Assembly: GCA_039812375.1 (NCBI GenBank)
Contig: JBDIAO010000016.1
Coordinates: 1 to 46,427 of the forward strand
Direction of reading: 5' to 3'
Length of the DNA: 46,427 nt
Source of the DNA: JAGOME01 sp039812375
GTDB taxonomy: Bacteria; Actinomycetota; Actinomycetes; Actinomycetales; Dermatophilaceae
Of the stretch, positions 23,662 to 32,625 are shown piece by piece. Under the pieces are notes generated by a model. It saw only the letters and a list, made by a program, of their open reading frames with translations, was not told the DNA's origin and ran no database searches. Position numbers and translations under genes: made by a program. How positions within the stretch are numbered: the first letter of the stretch is position 1; each line of letters begins with the position of its first letter.

Positions 23662-24366
23662 GTGACTGAGCCGGAGCAGCACACCGCACCCCCTTCTCGC
23701 CGCCGTCGGCGGATACCCGTGGGGGCGGACATCGTCATTGCCCTCGTCCTCATCTCCCTGGTGCAGGCCTTCCTCGTCAAGCCCTTCCGGGTGCCGAGCC
23801 AGTCCATGGAGAACACCTTGCGCATCGGCGACCGGATCGTCGTCAGCCGCCTACCGCATACGATCACACGCGGAGATGTCGTCGTCTTCGGTCACGGAGA
23901 CACCTGGCAACAGCCCGAGCGACCTCCCGCCACTAACGTGGTGGTGCGGGGGCTGCGGATCTTCGGCGACCTCACCGGAATCGGCCCGTCGAGTCGGACC
24001 TACACCGTCAAGCGGGTCATCGGCCTGCCCGGGGATACGGTCGGGTGCTGCACCACGCAGGGCGCGGTGACGGTCAACGGGAAGGCACTGATCGAGCCCT
24101 ACGTCTTCGAGGACCTGCCGTTCACCCCCGGCAGTGTCGACTGCGCCTCGACACCGGCATCCTCACGGTGCTTCGGGCCGATCACCGTGCCGGCAGAGAC
24201 GCTCCTCGTCTTGGGAGACCATCGCTCGCAGAGTGCCGACTCGGTGCTGCCATGCCGCGGATCACCAACCCCAACGCCCGGGTGTGCTCGGTTCGTCCCG
24301 GAGGTACGGGTCATCGGCCCAGTCGTCGCTCGGATCTGGCCACCTGGCAGCATCGGCGGGATGTGA
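23662..24366 (+). CDS. lepB: Signal peptidase I, third copy, catalytically intact
   Basis: 234 residues from GTG 23662. An Arg-rich cytoplasmic N-terminus (PSRRRRRIP) precedes one membrane helix (about 22-40), then FRVPSQSMENTLRIGDR with catalytic Ser48, TYTVKRVIGLPGD with Lys117 and box E LGDHRSQSADS. Two Cys pairs (GCCTTQ and DCASTPASSRCF) could form disulfides outside the membrane. Unlike the copies at 4965-6346 it stands alone on the plus strand, between the small membrane protein and smc. The upstream in-frame region to 23518 lacks family similarity and includes the 14-bp repeats, so it is not counted. Confidence 0.95.
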   Translation: MTEPEQHTAPPSRRRRRIPVGADIVIALVLISLVQAFLVKPFRVPSQSMENTLRIGDRIVVSRLPHTITRGDVVVFGHGDTWQQPERPPATNVVVRGLRIFGDLTGIGPSSRTYTVKRVIGLPGDTVGCCTTQGAVTVNGKALIEPYVFEDLPFTPGSVDCASTPASSRCFGPITVPAETLLVLGDHRSQSADSVLPCRGSPTPTPGCARFVPEVRVIGPVVARIWPPGSIGGM

Positions 24367-24368
24367 GG

Positions 24369-24401
24369 CTGCGGCGGTTCGATGGCCCTCCCAGGCCGCA
24401 G
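24369..24401. terminator. Possible hairpin between converging lepB and smc
   Basis: Arms CTGCGGC (24369-24375) and GCCGCAG (24395-24401) around a 19-base loop in the 54-bp convergent gap. No T-tract; weak. Confidence 0.3.
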
Positions 24402-24420
24402 GGTCACAGGGGGCACAGGA

Positions 24421-27400
24421 TCACGCGGTCGCAACGCTCTCCCGCAGACGCTGCGAGACCACTGTCGTGATGCCGTCACCTCGCATGCTCACGCCATAGA
24501 GCGCATCGGCGATCTCCATGGTCTTCTTCTGGTGGGTGATCACGATGAGCTGGCTGGAGTCCCGAAGCTCCTCGAGAAGGATGAGGAGCCGGCCCAAGTT
24601 GGTGTCGTCGAGGGCGGCCTCGACCTCGTCCATGATGTAGAACGGACTCGGCCGAGCCTTGAAGATGGCGACGAGCAGCGCGACCGCGACGAGTGAGCGT
24701 TCGCCTCCGGAGAGCAACGAGAGCCGCTTGACCTTTTTTCCCGGTGGCCGTGCCTCGACCTCGATTCCGGTGGCGAGCATGTCCGAGGGATCCGTGAGCA
24801 CGAGGCGGCCGGCACCGCCCGGGAACAGCCGCTCGAAGACGCGCTCGAACTGCGTCGCGGTGTCGGCGAAGGCCTCGGTGAAGACCTGTTCCACCCGCTC
24901 GTCGACCTCACGGACGATGTCGAGCAGGTCCCGCTTGGACCTCTTGAGATCCTCGAGCTGCTCGGTGAGGAAGGTATGCCGTTCCTCCAGGGCCGCATAT
25001 TCCTCAAGGGCGAGCGGGTTGACCCGGCCCAGTTGGGACAGCGCACGCTCGGCCCGGCGAAGCCGTTTCTCCTGTTCCTCACGGACAAACGCTGCGGGCT
25101 CGGGCGGCTCGCCGTCCTGGTCGGGGCCGACGGCGACGGGGATGAGCTGGTGTGGCCCGAAGTCTTCGACGAGGACCTCGGGGTCGACACCGAGCTCGTC
25201 GATCGCTCTGGACTGAAGCTGCTCGATCCGGGCCAACTGGCGGGCTCGAGCGACCTCGTCCCGGTGCGCGGTGTCGGTCAGTTCTCGCAGCTCGTCCTGG
25301 TGCACGCTCATCTGTGCGCGCAGGGCGGCCACCCTCAGCTCCCGCTGCGTGCGGTCGGCCTCGCCCGCGTCGCGATCGACAACGGCACGGTGCAGTGCCT
25401 CACCGATGCACTGCACGGCGTATGCCGCTGCGCTCGACACGGACTGCGCGAGAGCGGCTTCGCGACGACGCCGCTCCCGACGTTGCTTGAGACGTTCGCG
25501 AGCTGCCAGCTCAGCCCGGGCCGCGCCCTCGAGAGCCTCAGCGCGCCCCTGCACCGCGGACGCCCGCTCCTCGGTCGTGCGCAGCGTGAGTCGCAGCTCA
25601 GTCTCCCGGGTGCGGGCCTTGCTCGCGTCCAGTTCGAGACGATCCCGTTCATCGGCCGAGGGCTCCTGCGTCCCGACGGGCTCGCGCTGGGCGGCCTCGA
25701 GCCGGGCGAGAAGTTCCGCGAGCTCTGCGCGGTCCCCGGCCAACGCAGCGTCGACATCGGCGAGGGCGCGCTCGGCCCGCTCGGCCTCGGCACGAGCGGC
25801 GCGGGCAGCCGAACCGAGGCTGCCCAGGCTCTCGGCAACCGCGGAGAGGCGGGCGTCGGACTCGTGAAGTGCTTCCAGGGCGGCATCGGTGGCGCTGGCG
25901 ATCCGGTCGGCCTCCTGGGTCGCGGCCGCCAGCTCGAAGCCGAGCTGTTGCCCACGGGCCGTCGCCTCCCCCAGCGCCGCACGGGCCTGCTCCAACGTGG
26001 CCTCGAGCTCGATCAGACTCTGTCCGGTTGGGCTGCCGCCGCAGGCCCAGCCGGGTCCGAAGACGTCGCCGTCCAAGGTCACCGCACTGACCCCACGCGT
26101 ACCGTCGGCGACGAGCGCGAGGGCCTGCTCGGCAGTCTTGACGACGGCCACCCGGTCGAGCAGGTGCGCCACTGCGGCAGCCACTGGCGAGGCGGTCTGG
26201 ACGACGTCGACCGCCCAGGTGGCAAACCCGGGCAGGTCGGGCCACAGACTGCGATCGAGGGCCGGAGCAGTCTCGGCGACGAGCAGGGTGGCCCGGCCAT
26301 GGTCTCCGTCTCGCAGCCGGGTCAGGGCGGCGGCAGCCTCGTGGGTCGAGCGGACCCCGAGAGCCTCGGCAGCCGAGCCGAGTGCGGCGGCGATCGCCGC
26401 CTCGTGGCCGCCACGCACCTGCAGGAGCGCGGCAACGGAGCCGAGGATCCCATGCTCGTCCTCGAGAGCGGTCTCGCCAGCTGCCTCCAACAGGGCCGCA
26501 GCTCCGTCCTTGCGGCGCACGCTCAGCTCAAGGGCGTCGACGCGGGCCCGCGCGGACGCTCGTTCGGTGTCGACCGCACGCTGGGCCGCGAGCAGATCCT
26601 CGACCCGGCCCCGTGCCCTGGCGAGCTCCGCCTCCGCCTTCTCGTAGGTGAGGTCGAGGCCGAGCTCGCCAGCCTCGTCGTCCGCGACAGTCCCCTCGAG
26701 GGCCGCGAACTCTCGCTCCGCGCTGGTTGCCCGGGACAGCGCGGACGCGATCGTCGTGCGCAGTCGTCCCAGTTCGGCCTCGCCTGCCTCGACCCGGCTG
26801 CGCCTGGCCGCGATCTGGCCGGTGAGCCGGGCAAGCCCCTCACGACGGTCAGCTGCGGCCCGCACGAGGCGGGCCAGGTCCGCGGCCTCGGCGGCATACG
26901 CCTTCTCGGCGTGTTCCCGGACAGTGACCGCGGCGGCGAGCTCGGCAGTGGCGGTGGCGACCTCCGCGGCAAGGGCGGCCTCCTTCTGCCGAGCCTGAGC
27001 AGCTTGGGTCCGCAGCTCCTGAGGGTCTCGACCGGTCGTGGCCTCGTCGGCGTCGTCGCGGGCGAGCAGCCGCAGGCGCTCCTCGGCCAGGGAACCCGTG
27101 GCGGCGAGACGGTCACGCAACGACTGCAGGCGCCCCCAGCGCTCGTGGGCGCGGCTGAGCTCCGGAGCAGCCGCGGCTGCCTGCTCCTCGAGGCCCACGA
27201 GCTCAGCGCGCACCTCGGTCAGGGCATCGCCGAGAGCAGCCCGCCGGGCAAGCAGTGCGCTCTCGTCGGCAGCCTCTTGCGCCACCACACTGGTGAGTTG
27301 GACCAGGTCGTCCGCAAGGAGGCGCAACCGCGCATCTCGCGCCTCGGCCTGGATGACCGCGGCCCGGCGAGCGGCCTGCGCCTGGCGGCCGAGCGGACCG

Positions 27401-28005
27401 AGCTGGCGGCGGATCTCAGCGGTCAGGTCGGCGACTCGGGTGAGGTTCGTCTGCATCGACTCCAGCTTGCGCAGGGCCCGTTCCTTGCGTTTGCGGTGCT
27501 TGAGGACCCCAGCGGCCTCCTCGATGAAACCCCGTCGCTCCTGCGGCGTGGCCCGCAGCACGGCGTCGAGCTGACCCTGACCCACGATGACGTGCATCTC
27601 GCGCCCGATACCGCTGTCGGAGAGCAGCTCCTGGATGTCCAGCAACCGACTCGGGGTGCCATTGATCGCATAGTCGGACCCGCCATTGCGGAACATGGTC
27701 CGGGTCAGTGTCACTTCGGTGTAGTCGATGGGCAGCGCCCCGTCGGCGTTGTCGATGGTCAGGCTCACCTCGGCGCGCCCCAGCGGGGCACGGCCGGCGG
27801 TGCCAGCGAAGATGACGTCCTCCATCCTGCCCCCGCGCAGGGTCTTGGCCCCCTGCTCCCCCATCACCCAGGCGAGCGCATCGACGACGTTGGACTTGCC
27901 GGAGCCGTTGGGACCGACGATGCACGTGATCCCCGGCTCGAGACGCAGCGTCGTGGCCGAGGCGAAGGACTTGAACCCCTTCAAGGTCACGGTCTTGACA
28001 TACAT
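24421..28005 (-). CDS. smc: Chromosome segregation protein SMC
   Basis: 1194 residues, full length. Walker A GPNGSGKSN at 31-39; Gln-loop region SRLLDIQELLSDSGIG; two long Ala/Glu/Arg-rich coiled coils; hinge around 510-680 (GILGSVAALLQVRGGHEAA, FGPGWACGGSPTGQS); signature LSGGERSLVAVALL and Walker B FYIMDEVEAALDD near the end. SMC works with ScpA/ScpB to compact and align chromosome arms. It lies 2 bp after the chorismate mutase stop. Its usual neighbour ftsY is about 4 kb away behind an inserted cassette. Confidence 0.98.
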   Translation of the reverse strand: MYVKTVTLKGFKSFASATTLRLEPGITCIVGPNGSGKSNVVDALAWVMGEQGAKTLRGGRMEDVIFAGTAGRAPLGRAEVSLTIDNADGALPIDYTEVTLTRTMFRNGGSDYAINGTPSRLLDIQELLSDSGIGREMHVIVGQGQLDAVLRATPQERRGFIEEAAGVLKHRKRKERALRKLESMQTNLTRVADLTAEIRRQLGPLGRQAQAARRAAVIQAEARDARLRLLADDLVQLTSVVAQEAADESALLARRAALGDALTEVRAELVGLEEQAAAAAPELSRAHERWGRLQSLRDRLAATGSLAEERLRLLARDDADEATTGRDPQELRTQAAQARQKEAALAAEVATATAELAAAVTVREHAEKAYAAEAADLARLVRAAADRREGLARLTGQIAARRSRVEAGEAELGRLRTTIASALSRATSAEREFAALEGTVADDEAGELGLDLTYEKAEAELARARGRVEDLLAAQRAVDTERASARARVDALELSVRRKDGAAALLEAAGETALEDEHGILGSVAALLQVRGGHEAAIAAALGSAAEALGVRSTHEAAAALTRLRDGDHGRATLLVAETAPALDRSLWPDLPGFATWAVDVVQTASPVAAAVAHLLDRVAVVKTAEQALALVADGTRGVSAVTLDGDVFGPGWACGGSPTGQSLIELEATLEQARAALGEATARGQQLGFELAAATQEADRIASATDAALEALHESDARLSAVAESLGSLGSAARAARAEAERAERALADVDAALAGDRAELAELLARLEAAQREPVGTQEPSADERDRLELDASKARTRETELRLTLRTTEERASAVQGRAEALEGAARAELAARERLKQRRERRRREAALAQSVSSAAAYAVQCIGEALHRAVVDRDAGEADRTQRELRVAALRAQMSVHQDELRELTDTAHRDEVARARQLARIEQLQSRAIDELGVDPEVLVEDFGPHQLIPVAVGPDQDGEPPEPAAFVREEQEKRLRRAERALSQLGRVNPLALEEYAALEERHTFLTEQLEDLKRSKRDLLDIVREVDERVEQVFTEAFADTATQFERVFERLFPGGAGRLVLTDPSDMLATGIEVEARPPGKKVKRLSLLSGGERSLVAVALLVAIFKARPSPFYIMDEVEAALDDTNLGRLLILLEELRDSSQLIVITHQKKTMEIADALYGVSMRGDGITTVVSQRLRESVATA

Positions 28006-28007
28006 CC

Positions 28008-28298
28008 TCAGCCTCCCGAGGCGAGATGCTCGTGGTGTCGGATGACTTCGGCAATGATGAAGTTCAAGAAGGCCTCGGCGAACTGCGGATCAAGTCCCGC
28101 CTCGTCGGCGAGCGCCCGCAGCCGGGTGATCTGCCGCTCCTCGCGAGCAGGGTCGGCGGGCGGCATACCGTGCGCAGCCTTGAGCTCCCCGACAGCTTGG
28201 GTGCACTTGAAGCGCTCGGCGAGCAGGTGGACCAGGGCGGCGTCGATGTTGTCGATGCTCGACCGTAGCCGGGCCAGCTCTGGGGGTGCCTGACTCAC
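28008..28298 (-). CDS. Chorismate mutase (AroQ type)
   Basis: About 96 residues. The pattern LARLRSSIDNIDAALVHLLAERFKCTQAVGELKAAHGMPPADPAREE is the actinobacterial monofunctional AroQ mutase: Arg in the first helix, Arg-Phe-Lys in the second, then the Arg/Glu of the third (DPAREERQITRL). It converts chorismate to prephenate for Phe/Tyr synthesis. Two GTG starts are possible (28298, 28319); 28298 is chosen because family similarity begins there. The gene lies between acyP and smc and is probably cotranscribed with smc. Confidence 0.9.
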   Translation of the reverse strand: MSQAPPELARLRSSIDNIDAALVHLLAERFKCTQAVGELKAAHGMPPADPAREERQITRLRALADEAGLDPQFAEAFLNFIIAEVIRHHEHLASGG

Positions 28299-28338
28299 CC
28301 CGGCATCGTAGGTCAGCACCGGCCACGCGTCCGGCAGG

Positions 28339-28629
28339 CTACCGCTCGTCGAAGCCCCGTGCCCCGCGAGCAGGAGCGAGCAGCGGCGCCGAGACCGCCT
28401 GGACCCACCCGGGACGGTGGGCGGTGGAGGGGAACTCGTCGAGAAGCTCGAGGAGTCGATCGAGCTCGGCCCTCTCCCCTTCCGCGACGACTTCCACCCG
28501 GCCGTCGTCGGTGTTGCGAGCCCAGCCGTTCAGCCCCAGCTCGCGTGCCCGGGCCCGGGTCCACCAGCGAAACCCGACGCCCTGAACCCGTCCGCGGACA
28601 AAGACCGTCATCCGCACCACGTTCGTCAT
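28339..28629 (-). CDS. acyP: Acylphosphatase
   Basis: 96 residues. The phosphate-binding loop is in VRGRVQGVGFRWW, with its catalytic Arg, and NGWARNTDDGRVEVVAEGE carries the catalytic Asn. It hydrolyses acyl phosphates such as acetyl phosphate or carbamoyl phosphate; physiological role usually uncertain. Placement just upstream of smc is common in bacteria. The C-terminal ~12 residues (LAPARGARGFDER) are more divergent. Confidence 0.95.
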   Translation of the reverse strand: MTNVVRMTVFVRGRVQGVGFRWWTRARARELGLNGWARNTDDGRVEVVAEGERAELDRLLELLDEFPSTAHRPGWVQAVSAPLLAPARGARGFDER

Positions 28630-28735
28630 AGCGGGAGCCTAGAACCGCGTGGAGCCATCGGATGGCCGCCCCAGCTCCACCGTCACAGGAGTGTCGTTGC
28701 ACCACTTTTGTCACAGAAGTTCCTACGCTTCCCCT

Positions 28736-30706
28736 GTGACTGTCCACGCAGCTCGCCCCACCGCCCGCCGCGCCGGTCCGGACGCGCGTCGAGGAGGGCG
28801 CGGCGGGGACCGTCTTGCCGGGCTCGATGGCCTACGCGGTCTGGCCGTCTTGGCCGTGCTGGTCTTCCACCTCCATCCCGCTTGGCTTCCCGGGGGCTTC
28901 CTCGGGGTCGACGTCTTCTTCGTCATCTCCGGCTTCCTCATCACCACCCTGTTGCTGCGGGAGCGCCGGTGGTCCGGCCGGATCGACCTTCCCGGGTTCT
29001 GGACCCGGCGAGCCCGACGGCTCCTCCCGGCCCTGCTTGTCCTGGTTCCGGTCAGCACCCTCCTGGCCGCACTGGTGCAGCGCGACCTGCTCGTCGGTGT
29101 CGGGCGGCAGAGCCTGGGTGCCCTGACCTTCTCGTCGAACTGGCTGGAGATCGCCGCAGGCTCGGACTACTTCCACGCGACGTCACCCCAGCTCTTCATG
29201 AACCTGTGGAGCCTGGCCGTCGAGGAGCAGTTCTATCTGCTCTGGCCGCTCACCGTCCTGCTGCTCCTGGCGGCCACGTGCACGACGAGAGCGCGGGTGG
29301 CTGTCGCGCTCACCCTGGCCGGCGGCTCCGCGCTGCTGATGGCTGTGCTGCTGGACCCGGAGGCACCCACGCGGGTGTACTACGGCACAGACACCCATCT
29401 TGTGGGACTCATGCTCGGCGCCGCCCTCGCCTTCGGGTATGCCGCCCCGCACCGGGCGTGGACGTCCTCACCGGTGTGGCAGCGGGCGCGCCGTCCCGCC
29501 GTCGCCGCGGCACTCCTGGTCCTGGCGACCCTGCTGGTCACGCTCGACGAGACGACACCGCTGACCTTCCGTGGAGGGATCGCCCTGGCCAGCGCCATGA
29601 CCGCGGTCCTCGTTCTCGCCGCCGTCTCCGCCCCAGGCCGCTTGCGGACTCTGCTTGACGGGCCGGCGCTGACCTGGGTGGGGGTCCGCTCATATGGCAT
29701 CTACCTGTGGCACTGGCCGGTCCTGTTGCTGCTCGACCAGAGTTGGGAGACCAGCGCCGGGACGGTCACCTTCGTCCTGAACCGACTCCTGGCGCTAGCG
29801 CTGACCCTGGGCATCGCACAAATATCCTATCGGTACGTAGAGACACCGGTGCGGCGCCACGGTTTCCGTGCAGTCGGCACCGCACTCTTCGCCCGGGTCC
29901 GTCGGGTGTCTGGACGACGCGCCTGGTTTGTCAGGACCGCACCGGTGGCGCTCATCCTGGTCTGGGTGCTCGTCGTCCTCACGGCCCCAACGAACACCAG
30001 CACCGCCCGAATGCTCTCAGCCAACGCCGCAGCACTGTCCACGCCGGCCCAGGCCTCCGGGTCGGGGACGAGCGCTGACCACACCGAGGCGCCACACGTC
30101 GAGTCGGCTGCTGCCGCTGCACCTGGAGCTGCGCCGACCACCGCGCCCACCCTGACGGCGAAGGCCCGGCAGGCGGCATTCACCATGCCCACCGGTGAGG
30201 AGATGGATCTCTACGGCGACTCGATGGCGGTGGGAAGCATCCCCGCCCTGAAGTACTGGTTCCCAGGCATCCGGATCGACGCGGCGTCGAACCGGCGATG
30301 GGGAGACGGCCTGACCCGGGTCAAAAGCGCCGGGTCCGGTGTTCGGAGAGCCGTAGTCCTGGCGTTCGGGACCAATGCCGGGTTCGACGAGCCTTCCATC
30401 GAGGCTATCCTCACCGCTCTTGGACCGGACCGGATGGTCATCTTGGTCAACGAGCACGGACCGTTCGGGCGGGTCGCCAGCGACAATGCGGCACTCGGCC
30501 GGGTCACCTCCGCCCATCCCAACGTCGGCATCGCCGACTGGGACGGCGCACTGACCGGCACGAGCGGACAGCTCCAACCCGACGGGATCCACCCCAGCCT
30601 GACCGGACAGCATCTCTACGCCAAGGTCATTCGTGATGCGTTGGCGGCGCTGTCCGAGCGGCACACCGGAGTTCCGGTCCCACGAGAGGACAAGCCGATC
30701 CCCTGA
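28736..30706 (+). CDS. OatA-like membrane O-acyltransferase with C-terminal SGNH domain
   Basis: 656 residues from GTG 28736. An AT3 acyltransferase domain with about ten to eleven helices begins with RLAGLDGLRGLAVLAVLVFHLHPAWLPGGFLGVDVFFVISGFLIT in consecutive blocks (catalytic His, Arg) and includes NLWSLAVEEQFYLLWP and GIYLWHWPVLL. After an Ala/Thr/Pro linker an extracytoplasmic SGNH domain follows: GDS nucleophile Ser496, GTNAG block and DGIHPS (Asp616, His619). Such proteins O-acetylate peptidoglycan or other surface glycans. A TACGCT six bases upstream suggests a leaderless transcript. Its strand is opposite to the surrounding core genes. Confidence 0.93.
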   Translation: MTVHAARPTARRAGPDARRGGRGGDRLAGLDGLRGLAVLAVLVFHLHPAWLPGGFLGVDVFFVISGFLITTLLLRERRWSGRIDLPGFWTRRARRLLPALLVLVPVSTLLAALVQRDLLVGVGRQSLGALTFSSNWLEIAAGSDYFHATSPQLFMNLWSLAVEEQFYLLWPLTVLLLLAATCTTRARVAVALTLAGGSALLMAVLLDPEAPTRVYYGTDTHLVGLMLGAALAFGYAAPHRAWTSSPVWQRARRPAVAAALLVLATLLVTLDETTPLTFRGGIALASAMTAVLVLAAVSAPGRLRTLLDGPALTWVGVRSYGIYLWHWPVLLLLDQSWETSAGTVTFVLNRLLALALTLGIAQISYRYVETPVRRHGFRAVGTALFARVRRVSGRRAWFVRTAPVALILVWVLVVLTAPTNTSTARMLSANAAALSTPAQASGSGTSADHTEAPHVESAAAAAPGAAPTTAPTLTAKARQAAFTMPTGEEMDLYGDSMAVGSIPALKYWFPGIRIDAASNRRWGDGLTRVKSAGSGVRRAVVLAFGTNAGFDEPSIEAILTALGPDRMVILVNEHGPFGRVASDNAALGRVTSAHPNVGIADWDGALTGTSGQLQPDGIHPSLTGQHLYAKVIRDALAALSERHTGVPVPREDKPIP

Positions 30707-30729
30707 GGCACCGGGGCCTTCAGCCGAGG

Positions 30730-31593
30730 CTAACGGGGCCGAGGCTGACAGCGCGGGCAGGAGAAGGAGCTTCGGTTCATAAACGGGGTCCGGACGATCA
30801 TGCTCCCGCACCGGGCACACGGCCGGCCCGCCTGCCCATAGGCCTGCAGGGACCGGTCGAAGTATCCCGAGGCGCCGTTGACGTTGACGTAGAGCGCGTC
30901 GAAGCTCGTCCCGCCCTGGGTCAACGCGGCAGCCATGACATCCCGGGCGTGGTCGAGCAGACGCGAGATCGCCGGTGCGCTCAGGCTGCGGGCAGGACGC
31001 TCCCCGTGGACGCGGGCCCGCCACAGGGCCTCGTCGGCATAGATGTTGCCGATCCCCGAGACGATGCGCTGGTCGAGCAGGACCCGCTTGATGGCGCTGC
31101 TCCTGGTCCTGATCCCGGCGACCACCTGCGCCCGGTCGAACGTCGGGTCGAAGGGGTCCGCGGCGATGTGCCGAATAGCCTCCGGGACCCCACGCTCATC
31201 GAGGCCAGCGACGGCGAGACCGCCGAAGGTGCGCTGGTCGACGAAACGAAGCTGCGGACCACCGTCGACGAAGGTGAATCGGGCATGCAGGTGCCGCTGG
31301 TCGGGGGCCGCCGGGTCGGCGACGAGAAGCTGCCCACTCATCCCGAGGTGGATCAGGAGTGCCTCGGTGGCACGATCGCCAGCGGCGTCGGCGAGGGCGA
31401 GCCAGAGGTACTTGCCGCGGCGCTCGACCCGCACCACGCACCGGTCACGCAGTCGCGCCACGAGGTCGACCGGCCCGGGCAGGTGCCGGCGGCTCACCCG
31501 TGCCCCGAAGAGCGTCACGTCAGCGATGCGCCGTCCGGCAACGTGCTCGGACAGGCCCCTGCGGACCACCTCCACCTCGGGCAGTTCAGGCAT
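30730..31593 (-). CDS. mutM: Formamidopyrimidine-DNA glycosylase
   Basis: 287 residues. Starts MPELPEVEVVRRGL, with Pro2 as the Schiff-base nucleophile and Glu3; Lys in RRGKYLWLAL; helix-two-turn-helix region RIVSGIGNIYADEALW; C-terminal zinc finger CARCGS...FSCPRC. It excises 8-oxoguanine and formamidopyrimidines in base excision repair. It lies 5 bp after rnc, the normal rnc-mutM pair. Confidence 0.97.
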   Translation of the reverse strand: MPELPEVEVVRRGLSEHVAGRRIADVTLFGARVSRRHLPGPVDLVARLRDRCVVRVERRGKYLWLALADAAGDRATEALLIHLGMSGQLLVADPAAPDQRHLHARFTFVDGGPQLRFVDQRTFGGLAVAGLDERGVPEAIRHIAADPFDPTFDRAQVVAGIRTRSSAIKRVLLDQRIVSGIGNIYADEALWRARVHGERPARSLSAPAISRLLDHARDVMAAALTQGGTSFDALYVNVNGASGYFDRSLQAYGQAGRPCARCGSMIVRTPFMNRSSFSCPRCQPRPR

Positions 31594-31598
31594 ACCGG

Positions 31599-32417
31599 TC
31601 AGCGCAGGTCGGGCAGGGGTGCGGTGCCGCGCTCGTCACCGTGCCGCTCGCGCAGCCGCTCCCAGGCCTGAGCCGCGGCCTGCTGCTCGGCGTCCTTCTT
31701 CGTCCGCCCCGTGCCATGACCGCAGTCCTCGCCGGCGACAACTGCCCGGGCGGTGAAGGTCTTAGCATGGTCCGGCCCGGAGTGCGCCAGAAGGTACTCC
31801 GGGATACCGAGGTCGTGTTGGGAGGTCAGCTCCTGGAGGCTGGTCTTCCAGTCCAGGCCAGCACCCAGGGTCAGCGATGCTGACAGCAGCGGGTCGAGGA
31901 GATGGTGGACCAGGGCGGCCCCTGCGACGACACCGCCACCGAGGTGGACCGCGCCGATGACCGCCTCGGTGGCGTCGGCGAGGATCGAGTCCTTGTCCCG
32001 CCCGCCGGTCGACTCCTCGCCACGACCGAGGAAGAGGTAGTCACCCAGGCCGAGGGTCCGGGCCACGTCAGCCAGCGCGCGCATGTTGACCACAGCAGCC
32101 CGCAGCTTGGCGAGCTGGCCCTCGGCGAGGTCCGGGTGGGCCCGGTAGAGGTGGTCGGTGACGACGAGTCCGAGCACGCTGTCACCGAGGAACTCGAGGC
32201 GTTCGTTGTGCGGCAGGCCACCGTGCTCGTAGGCGTAGGAGCGATGTGTCAGGGCGCGGCGGAGCAACCCGGGTTCGACCCGGCCGCCGGTCACCTCGTC
32301 AAGATATTCGGCGAGTTCGGCGACCGTGCGTGGAGGTATCGACCCCGGTGAGTTCGACGCCGACGGGCTCGAACTCAGTGACCCAGAGCGCGGTCCCCGG
32401 TCCCGCTCCGCCGACAT
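31599..32417 (-). CDS. rnc: Ribonuclease III
   Basis: 272 residues from ATG 32417. A ~30-residue Ser/Pro-rich N-terminal extension precedes the RNase III domain with signature NERLEFLGDSVLGL (71-84) and the second metal-binding pair in LADATEAVIGAVHLGGG (Asp148, Glu151). The C-terminal dsRNA-binding domain begins DWKTSLQELTSQHDLG and ends TGRTKKDAEQQAAAQAWERL. It processes rRNA precursors and structured mRNA. It follows rpmF by 11 bp; the upstream in-frame ATG would overlap rpmF and is rejected. Confidence 0.96.
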   Translation of the reverse strand: MSAERDRGPRSGSLSSSPSASNSPGSIPPRTVAELAEYLDEVTGGRVEPGLLRRALTHRSYAYEHGGLPHNERLEFLGDSVLGLVVTDHLYRAHPDLAEGQLAKLRAAVVNMRALADVARTLGLGDYLFLGRGEESTGGRDKDSILADATEAVIGAVHLGGGVVAGAALVHHLLDPLLSASLTLGAGLDWKTSLQELTSQHDLGIPEYLLAHSGPDHAKTFTARAVVAGEDCGHGTGRTKKDAEQQAAAQAWERLRERHGDERGTAPLPDLR

Positions 32418-32428
32418 ACCGCCAGCAC

Positions 32429-32623
32429 TCAGCCCTGGTGCTCGGTGCGCTCGGCGCTGGGGTAACGCCGACCCTTGTAGCGCCCGCACGACGGGCAGGC
32501 CAGGTGTGCCTGCTTGGGCGCCTTACACACCTGACACGTGGTCAACCCCACCTCGGTGGCCTTCCAGTTGGCCCGGCGGGAGCGGGTGTTGGAGCGCGAC
32601 ATCTTCCGCTTCGGAACGGCCAC
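32429..32623 (-). CDS. rpmF: 50S ribosomal protein L32, zinc-ribbon form
   Basis: 64 residues: MAVPKRKMSRSNTRSRRANW, then CQVCKAPKQAHLACPSCGRYKG with four Cys arranged as a zinc ribbon (C+ form). It follows the DUF177 gene by 2 bp, the classic yceD-rpmF pair. Its Cys-containing form means a Zur-regulated Cys-free paralogue may exist elsewhere. Confidence 0.97.
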   Translation of the reverse strand: MAVPKRKMSRSNTRSRRANWKATEVGLTTCQVCKAPKQAHLACPSCGRYKGRRYPSAERTEHQG

Positions 32624-32625
32624 GG

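Noticed and set aside
24976..28293. Very long open frame (about 1100 codons) antisense to smc
   Set aside because: It mirrors the GC-rich third-position pattern of smc, has no recognisable domain and overlaps a certain gene completely.
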